A stretch of DNA of 51,519 bases from an uncultured Treponema sp. (GCA_900319625.1 ONPD01000002.1:260367-311885), one strand, 5' to 3'; shown: positions 42,183-51,427, counted from the stretch's first letter. A program made the numbers and translations. The notes: a model not told the origin generated them from the sequence alone.

Positions 42183-43784
42183 ATGAGCAGAATTTTAAGA
42201 ATTAAAGTTCTTGTCATTACAATTTTTCTCTTTTTAACCAGCCTTTCAGCACAGGAAATGGTAATTCCTATGGTAAAGACGCCGTTCCCGGTTCACGGGG
42301 CAACCTGGAACAAGGATGGCAGCACCTTTGCCTACACTGAGGAAAACAACATCCTGGTTCGCGACGGAAACGAATATTCACTTCTGCAGTCAATTCAGAC
42401 AGAAAACGGCGATTTGCAGTTTATGGAATATACTCAGGTGACGGAAGGTAAGGGCGACCAGCTGGCAACTCTTTCTGAATCAAATACGCTGGAAATCCGA
42501 ATCCTGCCGGACGAAAGGCCCGTAAACGTTGCCCAGGTGAGCGCCGACAATTTCCCGACCGCTATGGCCTACAACTGGAACGGTAACTACCTGGCCACCG
42601 CCGACACAGGAAATTCAATCTACATTTATATGCAGAACTATATGACCGAAACGCTTATTGAACGAAAGAGTCAGGTTCTGAATCACAATGCCACAAGCCT
42701 GAGCTTCAGCCCGGACAACAAATATCTTGCTGTGGGCTGCGAAGACGATCAGATTTATATTCTGGACGTAAGCTCGGGTAAAGTCCTGTATTCAATGACT
42801 TATCCGAGTGATATGAAAATCACGCCGATTTTCACAAAGGATTCCAAGGGCATAATCTACCCGATTAAGAAAAAGAAGATAATCGTCACGGACTTTTACG
42901 GAAACGTCCAGCGAATCATAAAAGCCAAAAAGCCAATCCGCTCAATCAGCCTTTCGCCGGACGGCGATACTGTCATTTTAAACTGCGAAGACAATTGCTT
43001 CTATTATTACAGTCTTGAGACCGGAAAATGGCTGGGCTGGGTTCCACGCTACAGCCAGGCCCAGCTGACCTGTTACGCCTTTGATAATAACGGAAAGAAG
43101 CTGCTTCAGGGCTATGCAGACGGATGTATCTTCATTTTGGATTTGGAAGAAGTTTTCCTTTTGCCGGGTGAAAAGCCTCCTGCATTCAAACTGTACGTAG
43201 CAGACGACTCAACCAGCATGAAGGGAAAGAGCCTTGATCCTCGCGACCTTGAAAATCGCCGAGGAAACAGGAGGCCTTATTTTAAGAGCGGACACCAGAT
43301 TGTAATTGATACAAGCTTTGCTGTTCTTCCAACGCCTTACATGATCGCAGTCTCTGCCGGAATCGGTTACAAAAACTACAAATGGCTCAAGCCATTCTAC
43401 GTGGGAGCAGAGGTGGAGCCTTTTATCGGTTTCCCAACAAGCCAGTTCCCATACTCATATAAATTGCGTGGCGGCGAAATTGATACACCTCTTCTTATGG
43501 GCATGAAAGTTTATGCCCCTGTTGGATTTGCCATGAAGCCTCTGAGCAACGACCTCGAAGTTTTCGGAGAAGTTCTTTTGGGAACCTCACTCTGTCAGCT
43601 TTGGGACCGCCAGTTCGGAGATTCAAGGATAACAAGTAAGGTTTTTCCATCATTCTATATTGCCGGAAAAGTTGGACTCGGATGGAAATTTATTTCAGTG
43701 TCAGTTCGCGGAGAATATGACACGATTCTACAGTTCTCGTTTAGTGCGGATGTAGGATTCAACATCAATCTTCCAGGAGGTTAA
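42183..43784 (+). CDS. exported beta-propeller (WD40-like) protein with C-terminal barrel-like domain
   Basis: A 533-residue protein. The signal peptide is MSRILRIKVLVITIFLFLTSLSA, cleaved before QEM. I use ATG 42183; a GTG 27 bases upstream in frame adds residues that would spoil the signal. Residues about 35-340 carry WD40-like blades (GATWNKDGSTFAYTEENNILV, TSLSFSPDNKYLAVGCEDDQIYILDVSSGKVLYS, IRSISLSPDGDTVILNCEDNCFYYYSLETGKW). About 375-533 has alternating hydrophobic strands ending in SADVGFNINLPGG, like an outer-membrane barrel. No catalytic motif is seen. It is the first of five plus-strand envelope genes; a lipoprotein gene begins 12 bases later. A role as scaffold or sensor at the outer membrane is inference. 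Confidence 0.8.
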   Translation: MSRILRIKVLVITIFLFLTSLSAQEMVIPMVKTPFPVHGATWNKDGSTFAYTEENNILVRDGNEYSLLQSIQTENGDLQFMEYTQVTEGKGDQLATLSESNTLEIRILPDERPVNVAQVSADNFPTAMAYNWNGNYLATADTGNSIYIYMQNYMTETLIERKSQVLNHNATSLSFSPDNKYLAVGCEDDQIYILDVSSGKVLYSMTYPSDMKITPIFTKDSKGIIYPIKKKKIIVTDFYGNVQRIIKAKKPIRSISLSPDGDTVILNCEDNCFYYYSLETGKWLGWVPRYSQAQLTCYAFDNNGKKLLQGYADGCIFILDLEEVFLLPGEKPPAFKLYVADDSTSMKGKSLDPRDLENRRGNRRPYFKSGHQIVIDTSFAVLPTPYMIAVSAGIGYKNYKWLKPFYVGAEVEPFIGFPTSQFPYSYKLRGGEIDTPLLMGMKVYAPVGFAMKPLSNDLEVFGEVLLGTSLCQLWDRQFGDSRITSKVFPSFYIAGKVGLGWKFISVSVRGEYDTILQFSFSADVGFNINLPGG

Positions 43785-43796
43785 GGAGGGCAAAAC

Positions 43797-44294
43797 GTGA
43801 ATAAGCTTCGTTTTGTAGTAATTCCCCTGCTCCTGCTTCTGGTGATTGGATGCTCGAACAGTGTTCAAACGATGCTTGATGACTACAATTCAAACTTTAC
43901 AGTCACACATGCTGTAGATGATGGTTCTGCTCCAGTTCCTGGTGATCCGGATTTTGTGGCAGAAGACATGTTGTTTACAGAATATTACATTGCAAGCGAT
44001 GATACGCTGAATCTTTGTGCGCCGCTGAAATGTAATTCGTACAGATGGGTTGTAACAGACCCCGAGGAAAATGTTCCTGACGGAGGCACACCAACAGAAA
44101 TTGATGTGGTGATGTTTGAAGAAAGGGATAAAGTTTCCAGAGAGTTTATTACATATATTCCAGATTCCGGTCTGGTAGCAGGTAAAACCTATAAGCTTAC
44201 TCTTACAGTTGTTGGTACAGCAGATAGAAAGACCTATACCGATACAGCCGGTCTCGTAATCTATAAGCATTACGAGTTTAGAAATTCTGAATGA
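43797..44294 (+). CDS. small lipoprotein of unknown function
   Basis: A 165-residue lipoprotein starting at GTG, supported by AGGAGG upstream (seven bases) and by a perfect lipoprotein signal (MNKLRFVVIPLLLLLVIGC, Cys19). The mature part is probably a single beta-sandwich (YRWVVTDPEENVPDG, SGLVAGKTYKLTLTVVGTADRKTYTDTAGLVIY), similar in style to Ig-like or PKD domains. It lies 12 bases after the propeller gene, so both are surely co-transcribed. No similarity to a known family was recognised. Confidence 0.85.
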   Translation: MNKLRFVVIPLLLLLVIGCSNSVQTMLDDYNSNFTVTHAVDDGSAPVPGDPDFVAEDMLFTEYYIASDDTLNLCAPLKCNSYRWVVTDPEENVPDGGTPTEIDVVMFEERDKVSREFITYIPDSGLVAGKTYKLTLTVVGTADRKTYTDTAGLVIYKHYEFRNSE

Positions 44295-44390
44295 CAGGAG
44301 GTTAATAGGAAAAGTTATTAATTTCTTATCATCAGAACTAGAAAAATGCACAAAAAAACAACTAAAACAATTTTTTCATGGAGGTTAAAA

Positions 44391-46862
44391 ATGAAAAAAC
44401 TGACAAAAGTTTTTGCAGCTGCGTTAAGCCTTTTTGTTTTGTCTCTCACAGGATGTTCTAACCTTGTGGATGATGCAACAATTCAGGGTGATACAATAAA
44501 GGCAAAAACAGAAAGAACATTGACGATTTATGCAACAGGAAGTGAATCAAACATTACATTCCCTGATGCATCAGCTCGTACAATTCTTCCAGCTGCTTTG
44601 GATGGAGAAAATCTTCATTTCTACCTTTGGGGTAAAGATAAGCTAGGTTCAAATACAGACATTGAAAAACCTAGAAAGGTAACATTCTATGCTACTGCAG
44701 GAAGCAATGGCCGCGAAGGTTCTGTTGAACTTGACCTTCCTACAAGCCAGTACACCTTGTATCTTGTAGCAACAGTTACTCCTGTAAGTCTCTCTGATAC
44801 AGCTGCAACAGATCAGACTGCCTTAAAGGCTGCTGCTGCATTGTTTGCTACTGCAACCGCTGATATGCGCTACAATGAAAAGGCAAGCTTCTATCTTAAT
44901 CCTTATTTTTCAAGTGAAGGAAAAGGTAATGTCAAGCTTACTGTACATACAAACTGGGATATTGGTGCGCCATATACAACAGCAGGAAACATAAAATTCG
45001 GTATGTATAAGCTTACTGATGATACATCTGTAGGTAGTGAAAAAGCTCTCACTGCTGAAGAAATTACAGCAATGAACAACGCTACTCCAGGTACTCCAAA
45101 CTTTGCTCCTACTGGTGTAACACCAGGAACTTATAACTTTAAGGTTAAGTTTGTAAATTCTGCTGCAAGTCCGAATAAGGTTTATGTATGGTCAGATACA
45201 ATTGTTGTTCTTCCAAATCAGGATACAACAGCTGATATTGTAGTTCCAAATGTAATTGGTCTTCTTCCAACAAAACCTGAAAAATTCACAGCCCGCTTTG
45301 CAGAAGCAGAAAATACTTATACAGATCAGTATGATGTTATGTTCCTCTGGGAGGATAAAGCAAACAACGAACAGTACTTCAAGATTGACCTTATGGAGCT
45401 TATTGCAGCAGATACAGTTGATTCTGCTAATTATGATACTACATGGGCAACTTGTGTTGATAACAGCCGTAAATTCGAGACTCTCAAAAATGATGTATAT
45501 GCTGACCATCGCTTTGTAAGCGGCAGCTTGAATGCAAATAGCGGAGATCTTGAATTCAGACTTCGTCTTGGAAGCCGTTACCTTGCTCGAATCAGTGCTT
45601 ACAATGATGCCGGTGACTCTGAGCCTGTTTATATGGATCTTACGCTTGATGGTACTGCTATTTCAAGTGCTACTTATTCTCGTCCTTATGCTGAAGGCCT
45701 GGTTGTTTCAGAAATTCAACGGTTCCCTGGTGATACAATCAACCGCTTCCGTGTAACTTACAACTTAGATGAAGGCCGCTACTATAAGGCAACATACACA
45801 GGTTCAGATTCTCCATGGGGCAAAGTTACTGAAGTTGATTCTGCAACTCAAGCAACTCAGAAACAGATAACAACATTGAATGCTGACAAAAATGCTGATG
45901 TACGTTACTACTCTCAGATTGCTGCCGGAAACGAAATTCTAAACCCTATACGTGTAGCAAATCAAGAAGCATCAACAGCTGATGCAACTCCTGCATTTGC
46001 ATTGTACAAGGCTGAAAGTGAATTCACAGGATGGAAAATTAACAGCACTACAGGAACAACTTTGTGGCGTATTAATGCATCTGCTACAGATGCACCTGCA
46101 GACCAGCATTTAATCGGACTTGCAGTTTCTTCAGAAGATACATCTCCATATAAAACGTACAAGGCTTACTATAAAGATCCTGCTCCTACTGCTGGTAGTG
46201 ATCCTGATTACAAGTATGTAGGATTTGAAAACCTTGACCTCTTTGCTGTTTATGGAAGCGCAAAGGTTTCTATTTACAATCCTTCTGATTACCAGATTCT
46301 TGAAGGCGATGTATTTGTAAAGGTTGGCGATGCCGCAATTGCTGATGCAGAGGCTGCCGGAACAACACCAGCTAAGAGTTCTGCAATTGATGATGCTAAT
46401 TCATTCTCTGTCAATGTAAATAAGACATCTGGTGTTTCAAAAGTATTTATTGGTGTCCGAAACTTCAAATACAGTAAGGTTGCTATTGAGGTTATAAAAC
46501 CTGCAGGAGACACAATTACAGAAAATGTTGGCTCTGCTACAACAACCGAAGATCAGGACCGCTATGTTCTTGTAACAAAAGAACCTGCTGAGATGACTAG
46601 CGGATACTACAAACGTGATGGTAGAAACTCATATTCTGCTGAAACAACATGGACAGCTGGTAAAATTTACTACAAGGATGCAAATACAAACTATGGTACT
46701 CTTACAGAAAGTGCATACAAGAACTTTACATACTTTGAACTTCCTGCCCGTACTCAGTATGCGCCTGGTGTTTCTTACCTTGTAAAACTTAAGGGATACA
46801 CAGACAAGAATCCTATGACTCCATTCACTTACGTTCTTACAATGAAAGTAATTGATGAATAA
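44391..46862 (+). CDS. large treponemal surface lipoprotein, paralogue A
   Basis: An 823-residue lipoprotein. The ATG at 44391 has GGAGG six bases upstream; an earlier ATG (44346) lacks both a ribosome site and a sensible signal. The signal ends LTGC (Cys22), followed by SNLVDDATI. The N-terminal half shares recognisable blocks with the next gene: SARTILP, LHFYLWGKDK, YTLYLVAT, DMRYNEKASFYLNPY, GTYNFKVKF, YVWSDTIVV, TADIVVP, PEKFTARF and NNEQYFKIDL. The C-terminal half differs. Composition is rich in Thr, Ala, Asp and Tyr, as in beta-sandwich surface proteins. No enzymatic motif was seen. Strong codon bias (GTA, CTT, ACA, TCT) suggests high expression. Confidence 0.85.
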   Translation: MKKLTKVFAAALSLFVLSLTGCSNLVDDATIQGDTIKAKTERTLTIYATGSESNITFPDASARTILPAALDGENLHFYLWGKDKLGSNTDIEKPRKVTFYATAGSNGREGSVELDLPTSQYTLYLVATVTPVSLSDTAATDQTALKAAAALFATATADMRYNEKASFYLNPYFSSEGKGNVKLTVHTNWDIGAPYTTAGNIKFGMYKLTDDTSVGSEKALTAEEITAMNNATPGTPNFAPTGVTPGTYNFKVKFVNSAASPNKVYVWSDTIVVLPNQDTTADIVVPNVIGLLPTKPEKFTARFAEAENTYTDQYDVMFLWEDKANNEQYFKIDLMELIAADTVDSANYDTTWATCVDNSRKFETLKNDVYADHRFVSGSLNANSGDLEFRLRLGSRYLARISAYNDAGDSEPVYMDLTLDGTAISSATYSRPYAEGLVVSEIQRFPGDTINRFRVTYNLDEGRYYKATYTGSDSPWGKVTEVDSATQATQKQITTLNADKNADVRYYSQIAAGNEILNPIRVANQEASTADATPAFALYKAESEFTGWKINSTTGTTLWRINASATDAPADQHLIGLAVSSEDTSPYKTYKAYYKDPAPTAGSDPDYKYVGFENLDLFAVYGSAKVSIYNPSDYQILEGDVFVKVGDAAIADAEAAGTTPAKSSAIDDANSFSVNVNKTSGVSKVFIGVRNFKYSKVAIEVIKPAGDTITENVGSATTTEDQDRYVLVTKEPAEMTSGYYKRDGRNSYSAETTWTAGKIYYKDANTNYGTLTESAYKNFTYFELPARTQYAPGVSYLVKLKGYTDKNPMTPFTYVLTMKVIDE

Positions 46863-46891
46863 TAGTATATTGTCTTTGTAATTATTATTGT

Positions 46892-46920
46892 GCAGTGCGG
46901 GGCTTTTAGCCCCGTGCTGT
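46892..46920 (+). terminator. intercistronic hairpin between the two lipoprotein paralogues
   Basis: A 13-bp stem with three wobble pairs around GGGGC/GCCCC (46892-46904 with 46908-46920), about 30 bases after the stop. It has no T run, so it may be a partial terminator or a processing or stability element. Confidence 0.4.
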
Positions 46921-46937
46921 AATTTGTCTTAATAGAA

Positions 46938-49094
46938 TTGAAAAAAATATATCCTGCCGTTCTGGCATTTTTTACATTTTTAATTTTCTCATTTCTGTCA
47001 TGTTCAAATATCGTGTCTGATTCTGACCTTGATGCATACAAAGCATCTTCAAATGGTGTCACAATTATCGTAAAGAGTCAGGACAATACAATTGATTTTT
47101 CTTCGAGTGCAAGAAGTATTCTTCCTCAATCAGTTTCTTATTCAAGCCTTTATTTTTATCTTTGGGGAAAAAACAAAATTACAGGTCAAAATGTTCCTGT
47201 TTCAAAAGCAGATTTTAATCCTAGTACAGACAGTTCAACAGGAACAATAAGTATCAGTCAGTTAGCCTCAACAAGCTATGAGCTTTATCTTGGCGCAACA
47301 AAAGAAGAAATCCAGATTGATGGGGTTACAACAGAAACTGCCATCGCAAATATAAAATCTAAGCTTTATTATGTGGGACTTGCCTCAGCTGATTTGCGAT
47401 ATACCACACAAGTGGTATTTTATCTTACACCTTATGGAATTTCGGGCTTTGGAACAGTTTCATTAAAAATTTACTTCCCCTGGTATAATCCAGCGGACTA
47501 TGGTTATAATATTACTGTCGGACTTTATGATGTAAAAACCGATGCGGAAATCAAACAGCAATACACCACTACAAGCGGAGTTATAAATCCAACTACAAAG
47601 ATAACTCTGTCTTCTCCAATTGCAACTTCACTTCCTGCTTCTGATAATTATGGAGTCAATCATATAAATCCCGGTACGTACAATTTAAAAATAATTTTTG
47701 AAGGAATGAAAAAATATGTCTGGTCAGATACAATAACGGTTTTTGCAAATCGTGAAACTTCTGCCGATATTTGTGTTCCTGACATCGTATTAAATCCAAC
47801 CCTACATGCTCCTGATAAATTTACAGCAGCTTATTCAAATCCATCAAATGATGCTGATGATTATTATTCTGTTGAATTCTGCTGGGATGATAATTCGAAT
47901 AATGAAGAATATTTCCAGCTTGAGATTCTGGATATTACAAATCTTAATTACAGTATCTATCCTGGCGATTTAAATTACAGAACTGATGTCGCAAAAATTT
48001 TAGATTATGGAAATTCATATTCTCTGGAGGAGAAAGGTCAGGCTTGGCAAAATCTGATGACTTCCGGCTGTCAGAACAGTGTTTATACACCTCAAAATTA
48101 CGGAGATTCCAATAATGAGGATTATTCAAGTTTTTGTCCTGCGGGAGCCCTTCTGGTAAATAATACTTTCATCGTCTTAAATTTTTATTTTGGAAAACGT
48201 TATCTTGCCCGCCTTTGCGCAAAAAACAGTGAAGGCTCATCAAAATATGCCTATGCGGATCTTACAAATGCCTGCGGAAGAAGCTTTGTTGATAGCGGAA
48301 CTGGTCTAACTTTTTACAGTTGGGCTTTGAATTCAACTTCAATTAACCGTTATAAAATAAAATATCAGAGCAATAACGGTGATTTTTATGATTCTGATTT
48401 ACAGACAATTATAAGTTCAATTCCTTTGTTTGAATTTTCCAATCAGGTTTCTCAAGTTCCTTATGCAGTTATGAATCCTGTTGATTATGTTTATGATTCG
48501 AATGGTAACAAAAAGGCAACTTTAAGAAATTTAACTTCTGCAATATGGCAGAAATGGCAGAAGGATTTTGTGGGTGGCCAGGATATGACGTCCCTTTATG
48601 ACGGTTATAAGAGTCTTAATCTTTTTGCCTATTATGACGGAACAAATTCTTCTGCAATTACGATAACTCCAAATGAAGATGTTATGATTTTTGGAGGTTC
48701 ATCAGAAAATGAAGGAGTTGTGATTAGCGGGGGAGAAACAACAAAAATTACTTATGATGCGGATTATAAATTTACTGTCAGCAGGAATGATAGTGACGGA
48801 TACAAATGCTTGTGGTTTTATATCTATAATCCTCTGATTAATAACAGTCTGTCTACAAGAAAATTTATTGCTGATTCGATTTCTCTTTCTGTTATTCAGA
48901 ATTACGGACTTACTGAAAATTATTCTCAAAGTTCTGTAACCCCTGATGTTAATTTTCCGCATTTCTTTGTTGATATTTCTGATGAAAATAAATATCCGGC
49001 TGGCAAATGGTATTTGGCTGAGGTAGCTCTTAGCCCTACTATGTCGCCTACAAATAAAAAGATTGTAACAATCAGGTTTTATATTACCGATTAA
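46938..49094 (+). CDS. large treponemal surface lipoprotein, paralogue B
   Basis: A 718-residue lipoprotein starting at TTG (no clear Shine-Dalgarno), justified by the signal sequence that begins there (MKKIYPAVLAFFTFLIFSFLSC, Cys22). It shares with the preceding protein: CSNIVSD after the lipobox, SARSILP, LYFYLWGKNK, SYELYLGAT, ADLRYTTQVVFYLTPY, GTYNLKIIF, KKYVWSDTITV, SADICVPDI, PDKFTAAY and NNEEYFQLEI. The two therefore arose by tandem duplication and have since diverged mainly after about residue 400. The mature protein is rich in Ser, Asn and Tyr. Codon use is more AT-rich and less biased than in paralogue A, suggesting lower expression. The omptin-like gene starts 43 bases after its stop. 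Confidence 0.82.
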   Translation: MKKIYPAVLAFFTFLIFSFLSCSNIVSDSDLDAYKASSNGVTIIVKSQDNTIDFSSSARSILPQSVSYSSLYFYLWGKNKITGQNVPVSKADFNPSTDSSTGTISISQLASTSYELYLGATKEEIQIDGVTTETAIANIKSKLYYVGLASADLRYTTQVVFYLTPYGISGFGTVSLKIYFPWYNPADYGYNITVGLYDVKTDAEIKQQYTTTSGVINPTTKITLSSPIATSLPASDNYGVNHINPGTYNLKIIFEGMKKYVWSDTITVFANRETSADICVPDIVLNPTLHAPDKFTAAYSNPSNDADDYYSVEFCWDDNSNNEEYFQLEILDITNLNYSIYPGDLNYRTDVAKILDYGNSYSLEEKGQAWQNLMTSGCQNSVYTPQNYGDSNNEDYSSFCPAGALLVNNTFIVLNFYFGKRYLARLCAKNSEGSSKYAYADLTNACGRSFVDSGTGLTFYSWALNSTSINRYKIKYQSNNGDFYDSDLQTIISSIPLFEFSNQVSQVPYAVMNPVDYVYDSNGNKKATLRNLTSAIWQKWQKDFVGGQDMTSLYDGYKSLNLFAYYDGTNSSAITITPNEDVMIFGGSSENEGVVISGGETTKITYDADYKFTVSRNDSDGYKCLWFYIYNPLINNSLSTRKFIADSISLSVIQNYGLTENYSQSSVTPDVNFPHFFVDISDENKYPAGKWYLAEVALSPTMSPTNKKIVTIRFYITD

Positions 49095-49137
49095 TAATAT
49101 AGAAGGTTTTTGAAAAAAAACTTTGCGGAGGAAATTA

Positions 49138-50226
49138 ATGAAAAAAACTATTGTGTCTGGAGTATTATTGCTCGTTTGTTCAGGATTGTTTGCGCATACG
49201 ACTGAAAAACAATTCCATGTTTCTCTTGCGCCTCTTTATTCGCTTGAAAACGGTAAGATAAAAGAAACAGTTTATACAGAAAGCTCTGGAAATAAATTAT
49301 CTGAGCTTGAATGGGATAACAGCCTTAATTCAAATATCGGTTTTGCTGTTGATGGTGGATGGCGTTTTATAAATCTTCAGGCAAGCTGTATGTGGGGAAT
49401 TCCAAAGAACAGCGGCAGCGTTGAAGGCTCTTCCTGGGAAAATACAAGTTTTCCGGGGATTATGACCCGTCAGTACACGGCTGACAACAAACTTGAGTCT
49501 AACTTTAAGCTGAACACAAGACTTATGTTTGATATTCCTCTTCTTTCTTTCTTCAATTTGCAGCCTTATGCAGGATTTGGATATTCTATTACAAAATATA
49601 ATGCGAGCGGTTCAAAGGGACGGGCTGCTAAAAAGAATGCTCTTGTTGACAGCAGTTTTAGCCTTGCAAATATGAAAAAGGATTATACAAATAATGTGAA
49701 GGAGATTTCTGCTTCGGGGGATGTAATCGATTATACCCGCGAGGTATATGACGTTTATTGCGGACTTGCGGCTTCATTTTATCTTTTTGACCGGCTGACT
49801 TTGACTGCGGATGTAAATGTTTCGCCTTTTGTAAAGATTAATGCAAAAGATCATCACTATCTGACTGATTATCAGGTGGACATGTTTTATCTTGATATTA
49901 TGAAGGGCTCATTTCAAAAATGGCAGTTTGGGGGTGCGGCTGACGTAAAGATTGTGGGCGGACTGAGCGCGGGCCTTCTGTTCAACTTTAATCTTCTTAC
50001 AGAAATTAAGGGCGATAATTATAAATCAAATTATTCGGACAGCAATTTTATAAAGGACTCTGCATATACAAGTTCAACTTCTTCTTACGATTGGGAAGCA
50101 AGCATTTATGCCCGCTATCGCTTTGATTTTGGTCCGACACATACTCCACGCGCCCGCGCTGCTCGCGAAAAGAAGGAGAAGGCTCCTAAGGTGCGCGACG
50201 GTAAGGTGAATGTGAAGGTGTATTAG
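49138..50226 (+). CDS. omptin-like outer-membrane barrel lacking two catalytic aspartates
   Basis: A 362-residue paralogue of the omptin at 25085-26080. The ATG at 49138 has GGAGG six bases upstream; the signal peptide ends near GLFA. Shared blocks include KLSELEWD, ASCMWGIPKNSG, LNTRLMFDIPLLSFFNLQPYAGFGYS, DYTREVYDVYCGL and DHHYL. At the catalytic site the CDSDW of the paralogue reads EGSSW (Gly97 and Ser99 in place of Asp), while Asp238 and His240 remain. A protease function is therefore doubtful, and it may bind peptide or lipid instead. After the last barrel strand (YARYRFDF) there is an extra 30-residue Arg/Lys-rich tail, which omptins normally lack. It is the last gene of the surface cluster, ending at a terminator. 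Confidence 0.78.
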   Translation: MKKTIVSGVLLLVCSGLFAHTTEKQFHVSLAPLYSLENGKIKETVYTESSGNKLSELEWDNSLNSNIGFAVDGGWRFINLQASCMWGIPKNSGSVEGSSWENTSFPGIMTRQYTADNKLESNFKLNTRLMFDIPLLSFFNLQPYAGFGYSITKYNASGSKGRAAKKNALVDSSFSLANMKKDYTNNVKEISASGDVIDYTREVYDVYCGLAASFYLFDRLTLTADVNVSPFVKINAKDHHYLTDYQVDMFYLDIMKGSFQKWQFGGAADVKIVGGLSAGLLFNFNLLTEIKGDNYKSNYSDSNFIKDSAYTSSTSSYDWEASIYARYRFDFGPTHTPRARAAREKKEKAPKVRDGKVNVKVY

Positions 50227-50237
50227 AAAAGAAAAAA

Positions 50238-50270
50238 AACGCGGTTTTTGAATGAACCGCGTTATTTTTT
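50238..50270. terminator. bidirectional terminator between the surface cluster and the nuclease gene
   Basis: AACGCGGTT (50238-50246) pairs with AACCGCGTT (50255-50263), loop of 8, followed by a T run at 50265-50270 and preceded by A residues. It serves both converging genes. Confidence 0.9.
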
Positions 50271-50282
50271 AACTGAAATATG

Positions 50283-51221
50283 TTATTTCTTTGCTTCCAG
50301 CTGCGATTTGAGTTCCTGGACTTTTTCAACAGAAAGTCCCTGAGCCTGTGCAATCTCATCGATTGAGAGTTTATTTAATTTTAGAAGATTTGTTGCGGCT
50401 TCGATGGCTTTTTGCTGAGCACCTTCAATAAGTCCATCATTTCTGCCTTCTTCGCGGACTGTTTTTTCGTATAATTCCCTGTCAAATTCGGCTAACATCA
50501 TACCTATAATATCCCACTTCTGCTCTTCGAATAATCCGTCCAGAAGCTTGCCATTAATTGCATCTTCTACAGCGGCCTTTACAGCTTCGTCTCTATCCTG
50601 CCTGTCTTTCATTCTCTTACGGACATTAGCAACGAAACTGCTATAATCATATAACGCTTTACATTTTTTTTGAAGTGCAGGATTGTGATCTGCGTTCACG
50701 TTTAGAACTGTTGCTGTCCATTCGAATTCTCCTTCTGTTGTCGGCTTTTCAAATGCATCAGAGAGACGATATTTTATGGCATCTTCCTGGACCTTTTCGC
50801 CATTATAAAAGACTACAAATCTTGGTGCAGGGATTCTTATCTGAGTACTCCCATAAATTGATTGTTTATGTTCTGTGATATGCGACTGGTAAAGCCTTGC
50901 AAAATACATAAGGCCTCGAAGCGGCATATTAGGGTTAACCGTACTCTGATGTTCGAAAAGATTCAGCTCATCATCGATTAAGAACGACAGGTCATCTTTC
51001 ATTGTCAAGAAGAGCGCGTTTTGAATCGTCGTGATTTTTAAATCGTTGATATCAGTGTAGTTTGAATCGTTCAATGCATTGTAAAGAGATAAAAGCCAGC
51101 GCTTGCTTCTGTCGTTTTCGCCCTTGAAAATGTAGCGGAAGAGCGTATCTTTGTAATCTCGCTTCGCTTTCTCCTCAATGTCTATTGATTCTGGACTTGC
51201 TAAATTTTTTGTTTCTGCCAT
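50283..51221 (-). CDS. PD-(D/E)XK nuclease of the Rpn/transposase-like family
   Basis: A 312-residue protein. I use the ATG at 51219-51221 (AGAGGT seven bases upstream), giving MAETKNLASPES; a longer frame adds 20 residues without a ribosome site. After the KRDYKDTLFRYIF segment (Asp25) the nuclease core reads DDLSFLIDDELNLFEHQSTVNPNMPLRGLMYFARLY, with Asp83/Asp84 and Glu90-His-Gln92 as the E-x-Q variant of the metal-binding motif. The C-terminal part is helical with a Gln/Ala-rich coiled coil (EGAQQKAIEAATNLLKLNKLS). Family members (Rpn) promote RecA-independent recombination and are usually multicopy in spirochaetes and gut bacteria. It lies next to an IS end. It appears intact. Confidence 0.85.
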   Translation of the reverse strand: MAETKNLASPESIDIEEKAKRDYKDTLFRYIFKGENDRSKRWLLSLYNALNDSNYTDINDLKITTIQNALFLTMKDDLSFLIDDELNLFEHQSTVNPNMPLRGLMYFARLYQSHITEHKQSIYGSTQIRIPAPRFVVFYNGEKVQEDAIKYRLSDAFEKPTTEGEFEWTATVLNVNADHNPALQKKCKALYDYSSFVANVRKRMKDRQDRDEAVKAAVEDAINGKLLDGLFEEQKWDIIGMMLAEFDRELYEKTVREEGRNDGLIEGAQQKAIEAATNLLKLNKLSIDEIAQAQGLSVEKVQELKSQLEAKK

Positions 51222-51341
51222 ATAAATACCTCTTATGTTTAAAATTTTCTCTCCACTGTTAAAATAGACAAAAAAGTGCAAATTCCGGCAATGTTCTGGG
51301 AAAAAAGTTGAAAATTTTTAACTGGGAATGTGAAATAAACG

Positions 51342-51427
51342 TTTGCAGAATGCAGCCGGCCGGAGAAATGAGCAGCGCGAAGCGGTACGCGGCTTGGCGC
51401 GTACTGACCGATAGGGAACTGCGAAAT
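51342..51427. repeat. GC-rich repeat-like segment next to the IS end
   Basis: A GC-rich stretch with GCGAAGCGG, GTACGCGGCTTGGCGCGTAC (imperfect inverted repeat around 51384-51404) and GCCGGCCGG, distinct from the AT-rich sequence on its left. It has no coding evidence. It may be an intergenic repeat that served as the IS target. The preceding 120 bases (51222-51341) are AT-rich and show nothing recognisable. Confidence 0.35.
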
